Assembly (NCBI GenBank): GCA_024275135.1
Contig: JAJRZS010000018.1
Location: forward strand, 25,826-89,825
Source: Planctomycetota bacterium
GTDB taxonomy: Bacteria > Planctomycetota > UBA1135
DNA length: 64,000 bases
Reading direction: 5' to 3'
Positions 26,647 to 35,870 of this stretch are shown one piece after another; positions within the stretch are counted from its first letter, which is position 1; every line of letters begins with the position of its first letter. A program made the translations under genes and the position numbers. The notes beneath the pieces were generated by a model. The model was not told the origin of the DNA. It saw only the letters and a program-made list of their open reading frames with translations, and did no database searches.

Positions 26647-27881
26647 ACCCTCTGGTAAGAAGGCTTGGCTTCACCGCGCTTTTGGTCCTACTTTTTATTC
26701 TGTTTGGCCATTGGCTGAATCCACCGACTCCTCCCTCGCCTTCCCCGCGCAGCCATGCCCCCCTACTCAACCCCTTGGTGCAAGTGCGGTTGATGGCACT
26801 GAGCAATAGCGGCAGTATTCCCTTGCAAATCGAAGGCCATTGGCTAGTCAAGGATGGCAGCGATCCGCAGCATCCTGTGCTCTTGCAACGTAGTGGCTCC
26901 TTTCACGGCGAACTCCGCACCAGCCCCACCGGCCCCCAACTCGGTCCTTATCAAAGCAACCGCGACCACATTGTCATTGAACCGGAGGGCGATGAGGCTT
27001 TGCGAATCGGCACCTACCTCTACCCCGGCACCTTGCATGTGCGCATGGAGCGGGATAAGGCCGGAGCCGCCCAGGCTTTGCATTTATCCTTGGAACTGCC
27101 TTTGGAAGATTACGTCCTCGGTGTGGTTTGCGGGGAAATGCCCAGCCAGGCTCCTGGCGCCCAAGCGGCCTTACGCGCACAAGCCGTGGCTGCGCGCACC
27201 TATGCCCTCAATCAGCGCAACCGTGATCGTCTCCTCCGCGATGACACCTTCGACCAAGTCTTTCGCGGCCTAGATTTTCATACACATCAGGCAGAAGAAG
27301 CGGTCGCAGCGACGCGAAGTTTGGTGCTGACTTGGCAAGAGCAGCTCGTTCCTGCATTTTTTCACCGCAACTGCGGAGGAGCTACTGCGAACGCGGCGAA
27401 CGCGGGTTTTGTCAAGGACGCCATCCCACCTTTATCCGGGGTGCAAGAACCTGCCTGCCGTTCCCCGCGCAATATTTGGCAACGCCAGGTGTCGGCCGAG
27501 CAATTGGATGCACTGGCGAAACGCTATCAACTCGGCAGCTGGCTACGCGCCATCAGCACGGTACGCCGCGATCCATCGGGACGCCTCCTCGAAGTGCGCT
27601 TGATTGGCGAAAAAGAAGAGCGGGATTTGTCCGCCGAACAATACCGTGCTGCCCTTCACTTGCCCTCTACTCAGCTTGTTGAAGTCCTGGTGCAAGAAGA
27701 TGGTTCCGCCATTTTCCGCGGACGGGGTTATGGGCATGGAGTCGGCATGTGTCAGGAGGGTGCCTTGCGGCTGGCGCGCCAAGGGGCAAGCTATGAAGAG
27801 ATTCTGGCCCACTATTATCCTCAGGCCAACCTCGTTCCCCTGACCTCCCACCTTTCTTCGCTGCTTCCTCCCCGACCTTGA
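26643..27881 (+). CDS. SpoIID/LytB-domain secreted protein
   Basis: The 412-residue protein has an N-terminal anchor or signal (about 7-26) and a Pro-rich linker. The SpoIID domain is identified by LPLEDYVLGVVCGEMPSQAPGAQAALRAQAVAARTYAL and, near the C-terminus, GRGYGHGVGMCQEGALRLARQG. SpoIID is a lytic transglycosylase that trims peptidoglycan glycan strands; homologues outside endospore formers are common. The active-site Glu of the family is probably the one in CGEMPS. It sits between ruvB (ATGA overlap) and tgt (TTGA overlap). Confidence 0.87.
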   Translation: MNPLVRRLGFTALLVLLFILFGHWLNPPTPPSPSPRSHAPLLNPLVQVRLMALSNSGSIPLQIEGHWLVKDGSDPQHPVLLQRSGSFHGELRTSPTGPQLGPYQSNRDHIVIEPEGDEALRIGTYLYPGTLHVRMERDKAGAAQALHLSLELPLEDYVLGVVCGEMPSQAPGAQAALRAQAVAARTYALNQRNRDRLLRDDTFDQVFRGLDFHTHQAEEAVAATRSLVLTWQEQLVPAFFHRNCGGATANAANAGFVKDAIPPLSGVQEPACRSPRNIWQRQVSAEQLDALAKRYQLGSWLRAISTVRRDPSGRLLEVRLIGEKEERDLSAEQYRAALHLPSTQLVEVLVQEDGSAIFRGRGYGHGVGMCQEGALRLARQGASYEEILAHYYPQANLVPLTSHLSSLLPPRP

Positions 27882-29014
27882 GCTTTCGCTTTACTTTGCA
27901 CCAGGGCACTGCCGACGGCCCTCGTCTCGGCACTTTAGACACCCCCCATGGCGCGGTGTCCACGCCCACCTTCATGCCGGTTGCCACCCGCGGCATGATG
28001 CGGGGGCCTTGGCCCGATCGTTTAGGCCCCATGGAGGTGGAGATGATGTTAGCCAACAGCTTTCACCTCTTCGCGCGGCCGGGGGTCGAAACCATCCAAG
28101 CCGTGGGTGGTCTTCACGCCTACATGGCTTGGGATGGCCCCATACTTACCGATTCCGGGGGCTTTCAAGCTTTTTCTCTGGCCTCCATTTCCAAGCTGGA
28201 TGACCGCGGTTGGCGCATTGCGCATCCGGTGCATGGCGGGATGGTTGATTGGACCCCCGAAGTGGCCTTTTCCGTGCAAGCGGCTTTAGGCCCCGATATC
28301 GCCATGGTGCTGGATGAATGCCCAGCCGACCCTCGCCATCGCCAACAGGTGGCGACTGCTGTAGAACGCACCTTAGTCTGGGCCAAACAACAACGAGGAT
28401 TGCACCAACAACGCGGTGGCATTGACAGCGGCCAGGCTTTGTTTGGCATTGTGCAGGGAGGGGTCTTCGCCGATTTGCGCCAGCAATGTGCTGAAAGCCT
28501 GTGCGCTTTGGAGTTCGACGGTTATGCCATCGGTGGCGTCAGCGTGGGTGAGGGACACGAAGCAATGATGGACGGTGTGCGTCACAGCACCAAGTTTCTA
28601 CCGCGCCAACAGCTTCGCTATTTGATGGGCGTTGGCACCCCGCTCGATTTAGTGGAATCGGTCGCCCGCGGCATTGATATGTTCGACTGCGTCTATCCTA
28701 CGCGCAGTGGACGTTTTGGCACCTTCCTCAGCGATGAGGGGCATCACCATTTGCATAATGCTCGTTTTCAAAACGATGCACGCCCTCTTGTTCCCGGTTG
28801 CAGCTGTGACACTTGCCAAAGCGGAATGCCTCGGGCCGCACTACGCGCTGGGCTTAAGTCACGGGAATTGCTGCCGCCGTCCATGATCGCCCACCACAAC
28901 CTGCATTATCTGGTGCAATTGATGAAGCGCATACGCGAAGCCATCGCCGAAGACCGCTTCCCCCAACTGCGCCAACAGATTGCCAGTGTCTATCTCAAGC
29001 CGAAGCAGGCTTAG
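27878..29014 (+). CDS. tgt: Queuine/preQ1 tRNA-ribosyltransferase Tgt
   Basis: Tgt exchanges G34 in GUN-anticodon tRNAs for preQ1. The 378-residue product has VATRGMMRG, the nucleophile region ILTDSGGFQAFSL, GIVQGG, YLMGVGTP, DMFDCVYPTR and the zinc site CSCDTC with a downstream HHN. The start is TTG at 27878, overlapping the SpoIID-gene stop as TTGA, which leaves no room for a separate ribosome site. queA is absent from this run, though ruvB-queA-tgt is a common arrangement. The 3' end overlaps cstA by 20 bases. Confidence 0.95.
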   Translation: MSFRFTLHQGTADGPRLGTLDTPHGAVSTPTFMPVATRGMMRGPWPDRLGPMEVEMMLANSFHLFARPGVETIQAVGGLHAYMAWDGPILTDSGGFQAFSLASISKLDDRGWRIAHPVHGGMVDWTPEVAFSVQAALGPDIAMVLDECPADPRHRQQVATAVERTLVWAKQQRGLHQQRGGIDSGQALFGIVQGGVFADLRQQCAESLCALEFDGYAIGGVSVGEGHEAMMDGVRHSTKFLPRQQLRYLMGVGTPLDLVESVARGIDMFDCVYPTRSGRFGTFLSDEGHHHLHNARFQNDARPLVPGCSCDTCQSGMPRAALRAGLKSRELLPPSMIAHHNLHYLVQLMKRIREAIAEDRFPQLRQQIASVYLKPKQA

Positions 29015-30731
29015 ATTTGGCAAGGGCGAAAAAGGCGGTCCCCCCCACGCCCAAGCCAATCATCAACAGCAACGCTGCCAGGACTTCCAATAAAATTTGT
29101 TGTTGCCCATGAAAATCCACCAACTTGCGGCCCAAAGCAAACATGGTCATGCAAACCATGAACACGGCTGGAATCGCCAAAGGCCAAAAGTTGCGTCCTT
29201 TTTGTTTGAGGTAAACCGTAGCGGTCAACAAGGCCAAGCCAGCAATCAATTGATTGGTGCCACCGAACAAAGTCCATAGGCTCAACCCCGCTGGCACACC
29301 ATCGATTTTATAGAAGGCAAAGAAACAAATCGCAGCGCAGGCACTCAGGGTGGCGACAAAACGGTTTTTCAGCAAGACACCCAAAGGCTTCAACCAAGCA
29401 TGTTGGCTCCAAGCTTGCCCAATCTCCTCCAAATTAAACCGCAACAAACGCGTGGCTGAATCCAATGTGGTGAGGGCGAAGGACACCACCACCATCGCCA
29501 CCAAGGTGGTCGCCAGCTCTACTGGCACGCCGAGTCCGCCAATGAAGGAAGCCGAGCCGCTAATGAAAAACCCAAGCTTTTCACCCAAACCGCTCGCCGT
29601 ATGCCAATCCCCGTAATGCTGAGCCCAAGAGCTGCGGCCTGGTATCACGCAAGTGCAAGCCAGCACTGCAATCAGCCCCAATAAAGATTCGGCAATCATG
29701 CCGCCATAGCCAATTGGACGGGCATGGGTTTCCTTATCGAGTTGCCGCGCAGTGGTGCCACTCGCCACCAGGGCATGGAAACCACTCGCCGCACCACAGG
29801 CAATGGTGATAAAGACAAAAGGCAAAATCGGAGGGGCGCCGACGGGATTGGGGTTGAATGCTGGGGCATCAAATTGAGGGCCTTGCAGAAAAAATCCGCA
29901 ATACATCAGCAACAGCCCCAGAATCAGCAACAAGGAATTCAAAAAATCCCGTGCCTGCAACAATAACCAAACGGGAAGTACGCTGGCGGCATAAGCGTAG
30001 GCCATCAACACCCAAATCCAGGTGCTTTGCTGGGGCCAAACATCCTCCCCCAGCCCCAGAGTGGGAAACCAATAGCCACCAGCGATTAAGGCGAGCAAGG
30101 CCGCAAATCCACCCATGGTGACCGGTAGCAAGGGCTTTTTCTTGACATACAAAAGCCAACCACAAATCAAAGCCACCACCATCAACCCCGCCGAGGGCAT
30201 CACCACTTCGGGAAAACTAGTGGAAGATTGTTCCAGAGCTTCGGGATTGAAATCCTTGCCCCAAGAAAACAGCAAGGAAATCACATACACGAACACCCCC
30301 ATGGCTAAGGAGACGCCAAAAAAAATCAAGGCCAAAAACAATCCTTTGGCGCGGGAGCCAAGCAAGCTTTGACATAAGCTGCCAATGCTTTCACCACGAT
30401 GACGGACGGAAAGAACAAGGGCACTGAAATCATGCACACAACCGACGAAGACCGCGCCCAACACCACCCATAGCAAAGCCGGCAACCAACCCCAAAAGAC
30501 GGCAACCGCTGGGCCCAGCATCGGTGCAAGCCCGGCGATGGAAGCATAGTGATGTCCAAATAACACCGTGGGACGGGTGGCAACAAAATCAATGCCGTCC
30601 GCCTGGGTGTGAGCCGGAGTCGCTACCTTGGGGTCGAGACAAAATACTTTCTGCGCCAACCACTTGCTGTAGAAACGGTAGCCCAGAAAATAGCCCAAAA
30701 GAGCAAGGCTAGTGACGAAAACCGGTCCCAA
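28995..30731 (-). CDS. cstA: CstA-family carbon starvation transporter
   Basis: The 578-residue protein has about 14 to 16 transmembrane helices and the CstA signatures LGYRFYSKWLAQKVF, RPTVLFGHHYASIAGLAPMLGPAVAVFWGWLPALLWVVLG, and FHALVASGTTARQL. CstA proteins import pyruvate and perhaps peptides under carbon limitation. The start is a TTG at 30731, 9 bases after the SH3-protein stop; the N-terminus it gives matches the family. It is the last gene of the PhoD, SH3, cstA run. Confidence 0.92.
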   Translation of the reverse strand: MGPVFVTSLALLGYFLGYRFYSKWLAQKVFCLDPKVATPAHTQADGIDFVATRPTVLFGHHYASIAGLAPMLGPAVAVFWGWLPALLWVVLGAVFVGCVHDFSALVLSVRHRGESIGSLCQSLLGSRAKGLFLALIFFGVSLAMGVFVYVISLLFSWGKDFNPEALEQSSTSFPEVVMPSAGLMVVALICGWLLYVKKKPLLPVTMGGFAALLALIAGGYWFPTLGLGEDVWPQQSTWIWVLMAYAYAASVLPVWLLLQARDFLNSLLLILGLLLMYCGFFLQGPQFDAPAFNPNPVGAPPILPFVFITIACGAASGFHALVASGTTARQLDKETHARPIGYGGMIAESLLGLIAVLACTCVIPGRSSWAQHYGDWHTASGLGEKLGFFISGSASFIGGLGVPVELATTLVAMVVVSFALTTLDSATRLLRFNLEEIGQAWSQHAWLKPLGVLLKNRFVATLSACAAICFFAFYKIDGVPAGLSLWTLFGGTNQLIAGLALLTATVYLKQKGRNFWPLAIPAVFMVCMTMFALGRKLVDFHGQQQILLEVLAALLLMIGLGVGGTAFFALAKSKPASA

Positions 30732-30740
30732 GGCTGCGGT

Positions 30741-31982
30741 TTATGGGGTTCTTGGAGGTAAAACGCGCAGCTCGGTGATGGCTAACACCCTGCCCGCGCG
30801 CAAACTTGCCTCTTGCCGCCAAACCCCGCGAACCACGATCTCTCGGTTCACCAGAGCTTTCAAGTTTTGATGGCCGTCGTAGCTGTGCATGGGAATTTCG
30901 CGCCCCCCACGCACCAAGCGAAATGGAATGTTGGCATTGACGGAAGGCCGATATTCGACCCACCCAATCTCCACATGGGTGCCTTCTTCAGCTGTTGGGG
31001 TGGGTTGTTTTTCCGCCTCGATCCGTTGCTGCAAGCGTTGCGCCAAGGCCTCCTTCTTGGCAGCCAAAGCCCGCCGCATGTCCGCCGCCAGGGACGATAA
31101 ATAGAATCGGCGCAAGCCATCAATCCGCGTCAACGAAGCACGCGCCGCATTCAAAGTTTGTTCCCGACTCGTATGCCAAATCACATTGCCAAAGACCATT
31201 TCCAGATTGTCGAGGTGCGTGCGATTCCACGCCGCGTTGTCTTCGGTAACCGCTTTGGCATAGGCTTCCAACTGCTGGGCCGCCATGGCTTGGGCTTGCG
31301 TCGGATCTTTGGCCACTTCCGCCGCATGCCAACGGTGCCAACTTTCTTTCGCGCTTTTTGCCGCAGGGCCATCAGCCGAGGCCTCGGCAACTGCATTGGC
31401 CGCGACGGCTGTTTCCGCTTCCACCGCCACCGGGACTTCCTCGACGGCTTCTTCCTGTTCCTTCGTTACCGGCACCAAAACTGCCTGCCGCGCTTGCATC
31501 GTCTGCTGCCATCGTTGTTGCCAATCCTGCGTGCTTCGCTGCGGATGACTGAGCGATTTTGACAGCACCCAAGCGGAAATGCTTTCTGGAGCGCGCACAT
31601 GCACCCAATCCCCTTCCGCGCCGAGGCGCAACACCAAATCCCCTTGCGCAAAATGGCCAATCGGGGTGGAAGAAGCATCGGTGGAGGGCTGGGGACGAAT
31701 CCGAACTTTGGCTCTGCTAATCCGACCCTCAGCTCCTTCCCACTGCACATAGTCTTGGTGCACCCACACGTCAAAACCGCCAGGAATGCGCACCTTGGAC
31801 CAGGGTGTGAACTCAGCCACAATTTGTACCGGCATGCCGGCTGGCAAATCCATGACCTTGGCCGATTTGCGATCATAAAAAGCATGCAGTGAGGCACCGT
31901 CCGCAGCGACCTCGGCATAGCGCGGAGCATCTTGCTGGAGCGGTAGAAAAGAGGCACACAAGAAAAGGAGGGGAAGCACCAT
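30741..31982 (-). CDS. Secreted protein with tandem bacterial SH3 domains
   Basis: The 413-residue protein has a signal peptide (about 1-18) and two SH3b-like repeats (about 25-80 and 85-150; the second has VRIRPQPSTDASSTPIGHFAQGDLV and WVHVRAPESISAWV). A Glu/Ala-rich linker and helical region (about 170-330) come next, and the C-terminal domain contains VEIGWVEYRPSVNANIPFRLVRGG and REIVVRGVWRQEAS. SH3b domains often bind peptidoglycan or metal. The C-terminal half is not recognised. It is translated between the PhoD-like phosphatase and cstA. Confidence 0.75.
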   Translation of the reverse strand: MVLPLLFLCASFLPLQQDAPRYAEVAADGASLHAFYDRKSAKVMDLPAGMPVQIVAEFTPWSKVRIPGGFDVWVHQDYVQWEGAEGRISRAKVRIRPQPSTDASSTPIGHFAQGDLVLRLGAEGDWVHVRAPESISAWVLSKSLSHPQRSTQDWQQRWQQTMQARQAVLVPVTKEQEEAVEEVPVAVEAETAVAANAVAEASADGPAAKSAKESWHRWHAAEVAKDPTQAQAMAAQQLEAYAKAVTEDNAAWNRTHLDNLEMVFGNVIWHTSREQTLNAARASLTRIDGLRRFYLSSLAADMRRALAAKKEALAQRLQQRIEAEKQPTPTAEEGTHVEIGWVEYRPSVNANIPFRLVRGGREIPMHSYDGHQNLKALVNREIVVRGVWRQEASLRAGRVLAITELRVLPPRTP

Positions 31983-31995
31983 GACAAGCTCCAGT

Positions 31996-33312
31996 TTAGG
32001 GCTGCAAGTCTTCCAATCCTAGAACCAACTCTTTGCCGAGGGCCTGGCCATAAGCATCGTAGAATTGGAAGCTTAGGAAGGGCTCCTCGTTATGGTAATG
32101 AAATTCCATGAGGCCAAAGTTTTCAGTAACGGCCAAAGTGCCCGGGACCCGCTGGGGCACTTGGGAGTCCGCCAAGGCCGTTCCTAGCCCTGCGGCCAAG
32201 GGCGAACTGGTGAAATCATAGAGCGGGTAAGGCACCTCCTCCTCACAGCGGATGACCTCGGCAAAATGCCGATCTCCACTGAAAAACAAGATTCCACCGA
32301 GCTGATGCTGCTCTAAGAAAGACAACAGCCGTTGTCGTTCTTCTGGGTATTGGCTCCAGCTTTCGAACTTATGATAGTCAGCCAACACTTGCATGCCGGA
32401 AACGAGAACTTTGAAATCGGCGGTACTGGCCAGCAAAGCCTGCTCCAACCATTGCCATTGCGCTGCTGACAATAAGTTTTTCTGCACACCCGTAAGAGGG
32501 CTGCGCCCATAGCGAGTGTCCAACATAAAAAATTCCACCCGCCCCCAGCGAAAGGAGTAATAGATGCCCTCCCCTGCTGCTTGCGGATTTGCCCAGTAGG
32601 ATTGGAAAATCCGTTTGGATTCGCTGCGCAAAGAATAAGAGCTATCGCCATTGTTGGGACCAAAATCATGATCGTCCCAAATGGCATATTGGGGTACGCT
32701 GGCAAGCAAGGCTTGCAGTTTGGGCTTGGCGCGTTGCACGCTCCACCGCCGCTCCATGGCCTGCGTTGATTTCCATTCCTCGGCCGAGGATTGGTAGTAA
32801 ACACTATCTCCTAGCCACAAGAACAAATCCGGTTGGGCTTGCAGAATTTGTTGGAAAATACCTTGCTCGGGGTCGGAGCCTTCGTCGTTGGCACAGCTAC
32901 CAAAGGCTACGCGAAAAGAAAACCCTTCTGGCCCTTCTGCTGGGGTATGAAAAAACAGGGTCGGGCCAGTAGCGATTACCGTATCCCCACACAGCAAGCG
33001 ATAACGATAGGTCGTTTTCGCCCGCAGACCAACAATCTGCACTTGGCCGCGAGGATACTGGTCGTTCAAGTCCAACAAAGCTTCTTCGCCCTGAGCATCC
33101 CTAGCCGCCTTCCACGGCCAACCCATCGCCGACTCGGCAATTTCCACCCGCAGCTTGGTCGGTATGTTGGACTGCGCCCAAATGCGCAAGCTATGCGGAG
33201 TCAAATCCCCCAGCATCGGGCCTGCAAGCAAATCAGGGGTGGCTGGCCGTGGAAGAACGCAGGTTGTGCATGCAAGCCAAATCGCCAACAGTGGAAGGCG
33301 GAGGAAGTCCAT
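31996..33312 (-). CDS. PhoD-like secreted phosphatase/phosphodiesterase
   Basis: The 438-residue protein has a signal peptide (about 1-25), an N-terminal fibronectin-like domain (LAGPMLGDLTPHSLRIWAQSN) and the PhoD metallophosphoesterase core. Motifs are VAFGSCANDEG, DLFLWLGDSVYYQ, YAIWDDHDFGPNNGD and FFSGDRHFAEV. These match the Fe/Ca site of PhoD-type alkaline phosphatases, including the Cys ligand in GSC. It would cleave phosphate esters or diesters outside the inner membrane. The gene is divergent from rmuC with 45 bases between starts. Confidence 0.88.
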   Translation of the reverse strand: MDFLRLPLLAIWLACTTCVLPRPATPDLLAGPMLGDLTPHSLRIWAQSNIPTKLRVEIAESAMGWPWKAARDAQGEEALLDLNDQYPRGQVQIVGLRAKTTYRYRLLCGDTVIATGPTLFFHTPAEGPEGFSFRVAFGSCANDEGSDPEQGIFQQILQAQPDLFLWLGDSVYYQSSAEEWKSTQAMERRWSVQRAKPKLQALLASVPQYAIWDDHDFGPNNGDSSYSLRSESKRIFQSYWANPQAAGEGIYYSFRWGRVEFFMLDTRYGRSPLTGVQKNLLSAAQWQWLEQALLASTADFKVLVSGMQVLADYHKFESWSQYPEERQRLLSFLEQHQLGGILFFSGDRHFAEVIRCEEEVPYPLYDFTSSPLAAGLGTALADSQVPQRVPGTLAVTENFGLMEFHYHNEEPFLSFQFYDAYGQALGKELVLGLEDLQP

Positions 33313-33345
33313 AACAAGGTTGTAAATTCGAGTTGCCCATCTTGC

Positions 33346-33351
33346 TACACT
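33346..33351 (+). promoter_or_regulatory. Possible -10 element (TACACT) for rmuC
   Basis: TACACT ends 6 nt before the rmuC ATG with no Shine-Dalgarno between, suggesting a leaderless transcript. A TTGTAA lies 20 bp upstream, a poor spacing for a -35. Confidence 0.35.
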
Positions 33352-33357
33352 TTCCCT

Positions 33358-34632
33358 ATGGAAGCTCTATCCGTCTTCGCCGTACTCCTGGCCCTAGTCA
33401 TGGGATATGGGCTTGGCAGCCGTCTTAGCCGTCTGCGCCAAGCACAAAAAGGCCAGGAGGAATTGCTACAACTTCAACGCCAGGAGGCCGAACTGCTCGA
33501 ACGCCTAGCGCAAACCGAAAAAGAGCTTGCCGCCGCCCAAGCGCGCGCGGAAACGATTCTCGCCACCCACGAAGCGGAAAAGAGAACGGCCGAACAGCTA
33601 CGCGAGGAGTTGAAAAACCATTTTCAAGCGCTGGCCAATCAAGCTCTCCAAGACAACAGCAAAAGTTTGTTGGAACGCGCCGACTTGCAGCTTAAGCCAC
33701 TGCAAGAACAGTTGAAATCCTTGGGCGAAGAAACGCGGAAAATGCAGGAAGAGCGCGATCGCGCCGAGGGAGCGCTCAAGCAACAACTCAAAGAATTGCA
33801 AGAATCTACCAAGGATTTGCGATTGAAAAGCGAATCGCTCACCGGGGCATTGCGCGGCAGCTCGCAAGCACGCGGACAATGGGGAGAAAACGTCCTGCAG
33901 CGGGTGTTTGAACTCGCGGGTATGACCGAGGGTATGCATTACCGCTGCCAACAAACCACCGAGGACGGCCAGCGACCGGATTTTTTGGTTTTGTTGCCTG
34001 GCGGCGACGCCATTCCAGTGGATTCCAAGGTCCCCATGGCCGCCTTTTTGTACGCGCAAGCCGAGAGCGACCCTGCCCGGCGCAAAGAATTGCTGCATCA
34101 GCATGCGCTAGATTTACGCGCGCATGTGCGCACCCTTGAGCGCAAAGACTATTCTGCGGGAGTGACCGGCGATATTGATTTCACGGTGCTTTTTTTGCCA
34201 GGCGATCACCTCCTCGACGCCGCTTACCAAGCAATGCCACAGCTACAGGAAGAGGCCATGGCGAAAAAAGTTTTAATCGCCACCCCGGTTACTTTGCTCG
34301 CCCTGCTACGCACCGTTTCCTTGTATTGGAAACAGGAGAAACTCGCCCGCAACGCTGCCCGCATTGCCGATTTGGCGAAGGTGTATCACCATCGCGTGCG
34401 TTCCTTCACCGAACATTTTGCCAAAGCAGGCAAGGGATTGAACTCGGCGGTCAAGGCTTTCAATGATGCGGTTGGTAGCTATAACCGTAATGTTTTGCCG
34501 CAGGGAAGGCGGCTAGAAGACTTGGCAGACATCGAGCCGAGCAAAGCCATCGATGAGCCCGCCCCCGTGGTGCTTGAGGCACGTCAGGATCTGCCCATCA
34601 CCACCGCCAACAAGGAACTCGAAGCCGGCTAG
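33358..34632 (+). CDS. rmuC: RmuC-family DNA recombination protein
   Basis: The 424-residue protein has an N-terminal membrane helix (about 3-18), a long coiled coil (about 25-170, many Gln/Glu/Leu heptads) and the RmuC PD-(D/E)XK-like core. Core motifs are SSQARGQWGENVLQRVFELAGM, RPDFLVLLPGGDAIPVDSKVP and DHLLDAAYQ. RmuC limits DNA rearrangements, probably acting as a nuclease. ATG 33358 fits the family start; the longer open frame upstream is not RmuC. The 3' end overlaps the Gfo/Idh gene by 4 bases. Confidence 0.94.
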   Translation: MEALSVFAVLLALVMGYGLGSRLSRLRQAQKGQEELLQLQRQEAELLERLAQTEKELAAAQARAETILATHEAEKRTAEQLREELKNHFQALANQALQDNSKSLLERADLQLKPLQEQLKSLGEETRKMQEERDRAEGALKQQLKELQESTKDLRLKSESLTGALRGSSQARGQWGENVLQRVFELAGMTEGMHYRCQQTTEDGQRPDFLVLLPGGDAIPVDSKVPMAAFLYAQAESDPARRKELLHQHALDLRAHVRTLERKDYSAGVTGDIDFTVLFLPGDHLLDAAYQAMPQLQEEAMAKKVLIATPVTLLALLRTVSLYWKQEKLARNAARIADLAKVYHHRVRSFTEHFAKAGKGLNSAVKAFNDAVGSYNRNVLPQGRRLEDLADIEPSKAIDEPAPVVLEARQDLPITTANKELEAG

Positions 34633-35870
34633 GCTTTTGGCTGCCAACACCCACGTGCTACCGCAGGTTGGAAATCTTCCAACACGGGGTCGTCCATGCT
34701 GACAGCACGCTCAAGTTCCGCCGAACGGTAAGCTGCCATCAACAAACGGACCACTTCGGCACCATCGGCAAAAGTGAGTTCAGGTGTTGTGCCGTGCAAA
34801 AAGCATTGCACCATATGGCGGTTTTCGGCGGCATAGCCATAGGCCGAGGCCTCATCAGCAACGATTGGCATAACTCCTTGCTCGGCATTTTGTTTTTCCA
34901 CCAAATCCTCCCCCGATTCGCCCTGTACTCGGCGAGAAAAAAAGGCTTCTAAGCCGGTTTCCAGTGAATTGGAACGCATGGAGTATTCGGGGCCCAAAAG
35001 CTCGAAACTTAACCGTAGACCTGCGCCAACGAAAGCCCAAGAAGTTGTGGCTTCGGCGATGAGTCGGCGGCCGGCTTCGTCCTCAAAAGTGATGGTGCAG
35101 CGAGCAAAATCTTCGGAGGGTGCTTTACTGTAATCGACTTCCGGCCCATAAGTATCTTTCAATTCTTGCACATACTGCGGGCGGGTCCATTTCAAAGAGG
35201 CAATTTGCGCCTGCACAGAAAGCACGCGTAAAGAGGAGCGACAGGCGCCCGGTTCGGTCAACAAAAATCGCGCCGTCTCCACACTATGGCACATCATGTC
35301 ATTCATCACCCCACCACCTTGTACAGCGCCTTGCCAAAACCAAGGGCTATGCGGACCGCAATGTTCTTCCGCCGCGCGCGCCAAATAGGGCCGCCCGGTC
35401 AGCGGTACCGCCCGACGCCAAATGACGTCTTTTCCTCGTACCACCGTCGGCGCAAAAACTTGGTTTTCTAAATAACCGGTAGGGATGTTCTCAGCTTCGA
35501 CCATGGCCACCAATTGCCTTGCTTCGGCCAGGTTGCGGGCAAGGGGTTTTTCACAAGCTATGCCCAACAATTTTTTGTTGCGCTTACGATTCCCGGCAAC
35601 AATAGATTCCATCACCGCAACCCGGCTGTCATTCGGGCTGTTAATCCAAATTGCATCGATGGACGAATCCGCCGCCATTTCCTCCACAGTGGCAAAGGCT
35701 TTGGCAGGCCCTAATCCTAGAGAATTGGCCAAGTCCGCTGATTTTTGCGCGGACTTCAAGGTGCGACTGGCAACCCCACCAACCGTACAGTCGCGTACTT
35801 GAAGCAAGGACTGGAGATGGAAGTTGGTATTGAAACCAGCGCCGACAAAACCAATGGAGAGTGTTTTCAT
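34629..35870 (-). CDS. Gfo/Idh/MocA-family oxidoreductase
   Basis: The 413-residue cytosolic enzyme has an N-terminal Rossmann fold (IGFVGAGFNTNFHLQSLL) and the family EKP motif in GIACEKPLARNLAEARQLV. A C-terminal dimerisation sheet follows, with GAVQGGGVMNDMMCHSVETARFLL. It lacks a signal peptide, unlike the homologue at 51449. Enzymes of this family oxidise or reduce sugar hydroxyls with NAD(P). As last gene of the cytochrome-DUF1080-permease operon it may reduce a 3-keto sugar back or oxidise it further. ATG 35870 overlaps the permease stop as ATGA; the extra in-frame upstream sequence is rejected. Confidence 0.9.
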   Translation of the reverse strand: MKTLSIGFVGAGFNTNFHLQSLLQVRDCTVGGVASRTLKSAQKSADLANSLGLGPAKAFATVEEMAADSSIDAIWINSPNDSRVAVMESIVAGNRKRNKKLLGIACEKPLARNLAEARQLVAMVEAENIPTGYLENQVFAPTVVRGKDVIWRRAVPLTGRPYLARAAEEHCGPHSPWFWQGAVQGGGVMNDMMCHSVETARFLLTEPGACRSSLRVLSVQAQIASLKWTRPQYVQELKDTYGPEVDYSKAPSEDFARCTITFEDEAGRRLIAEATTSWAFVGAGLRLSFELLGPEYSMRSNSLETGLEAFFSRRVQGESGEDLVEKQNAEQGVMPIVADEASAYGYAAENRHMVQCFLHGTTPELTFADGAEVVRLLMAAYRSAELERAVSMDDPVLEDFQPAVARGCWQPKA

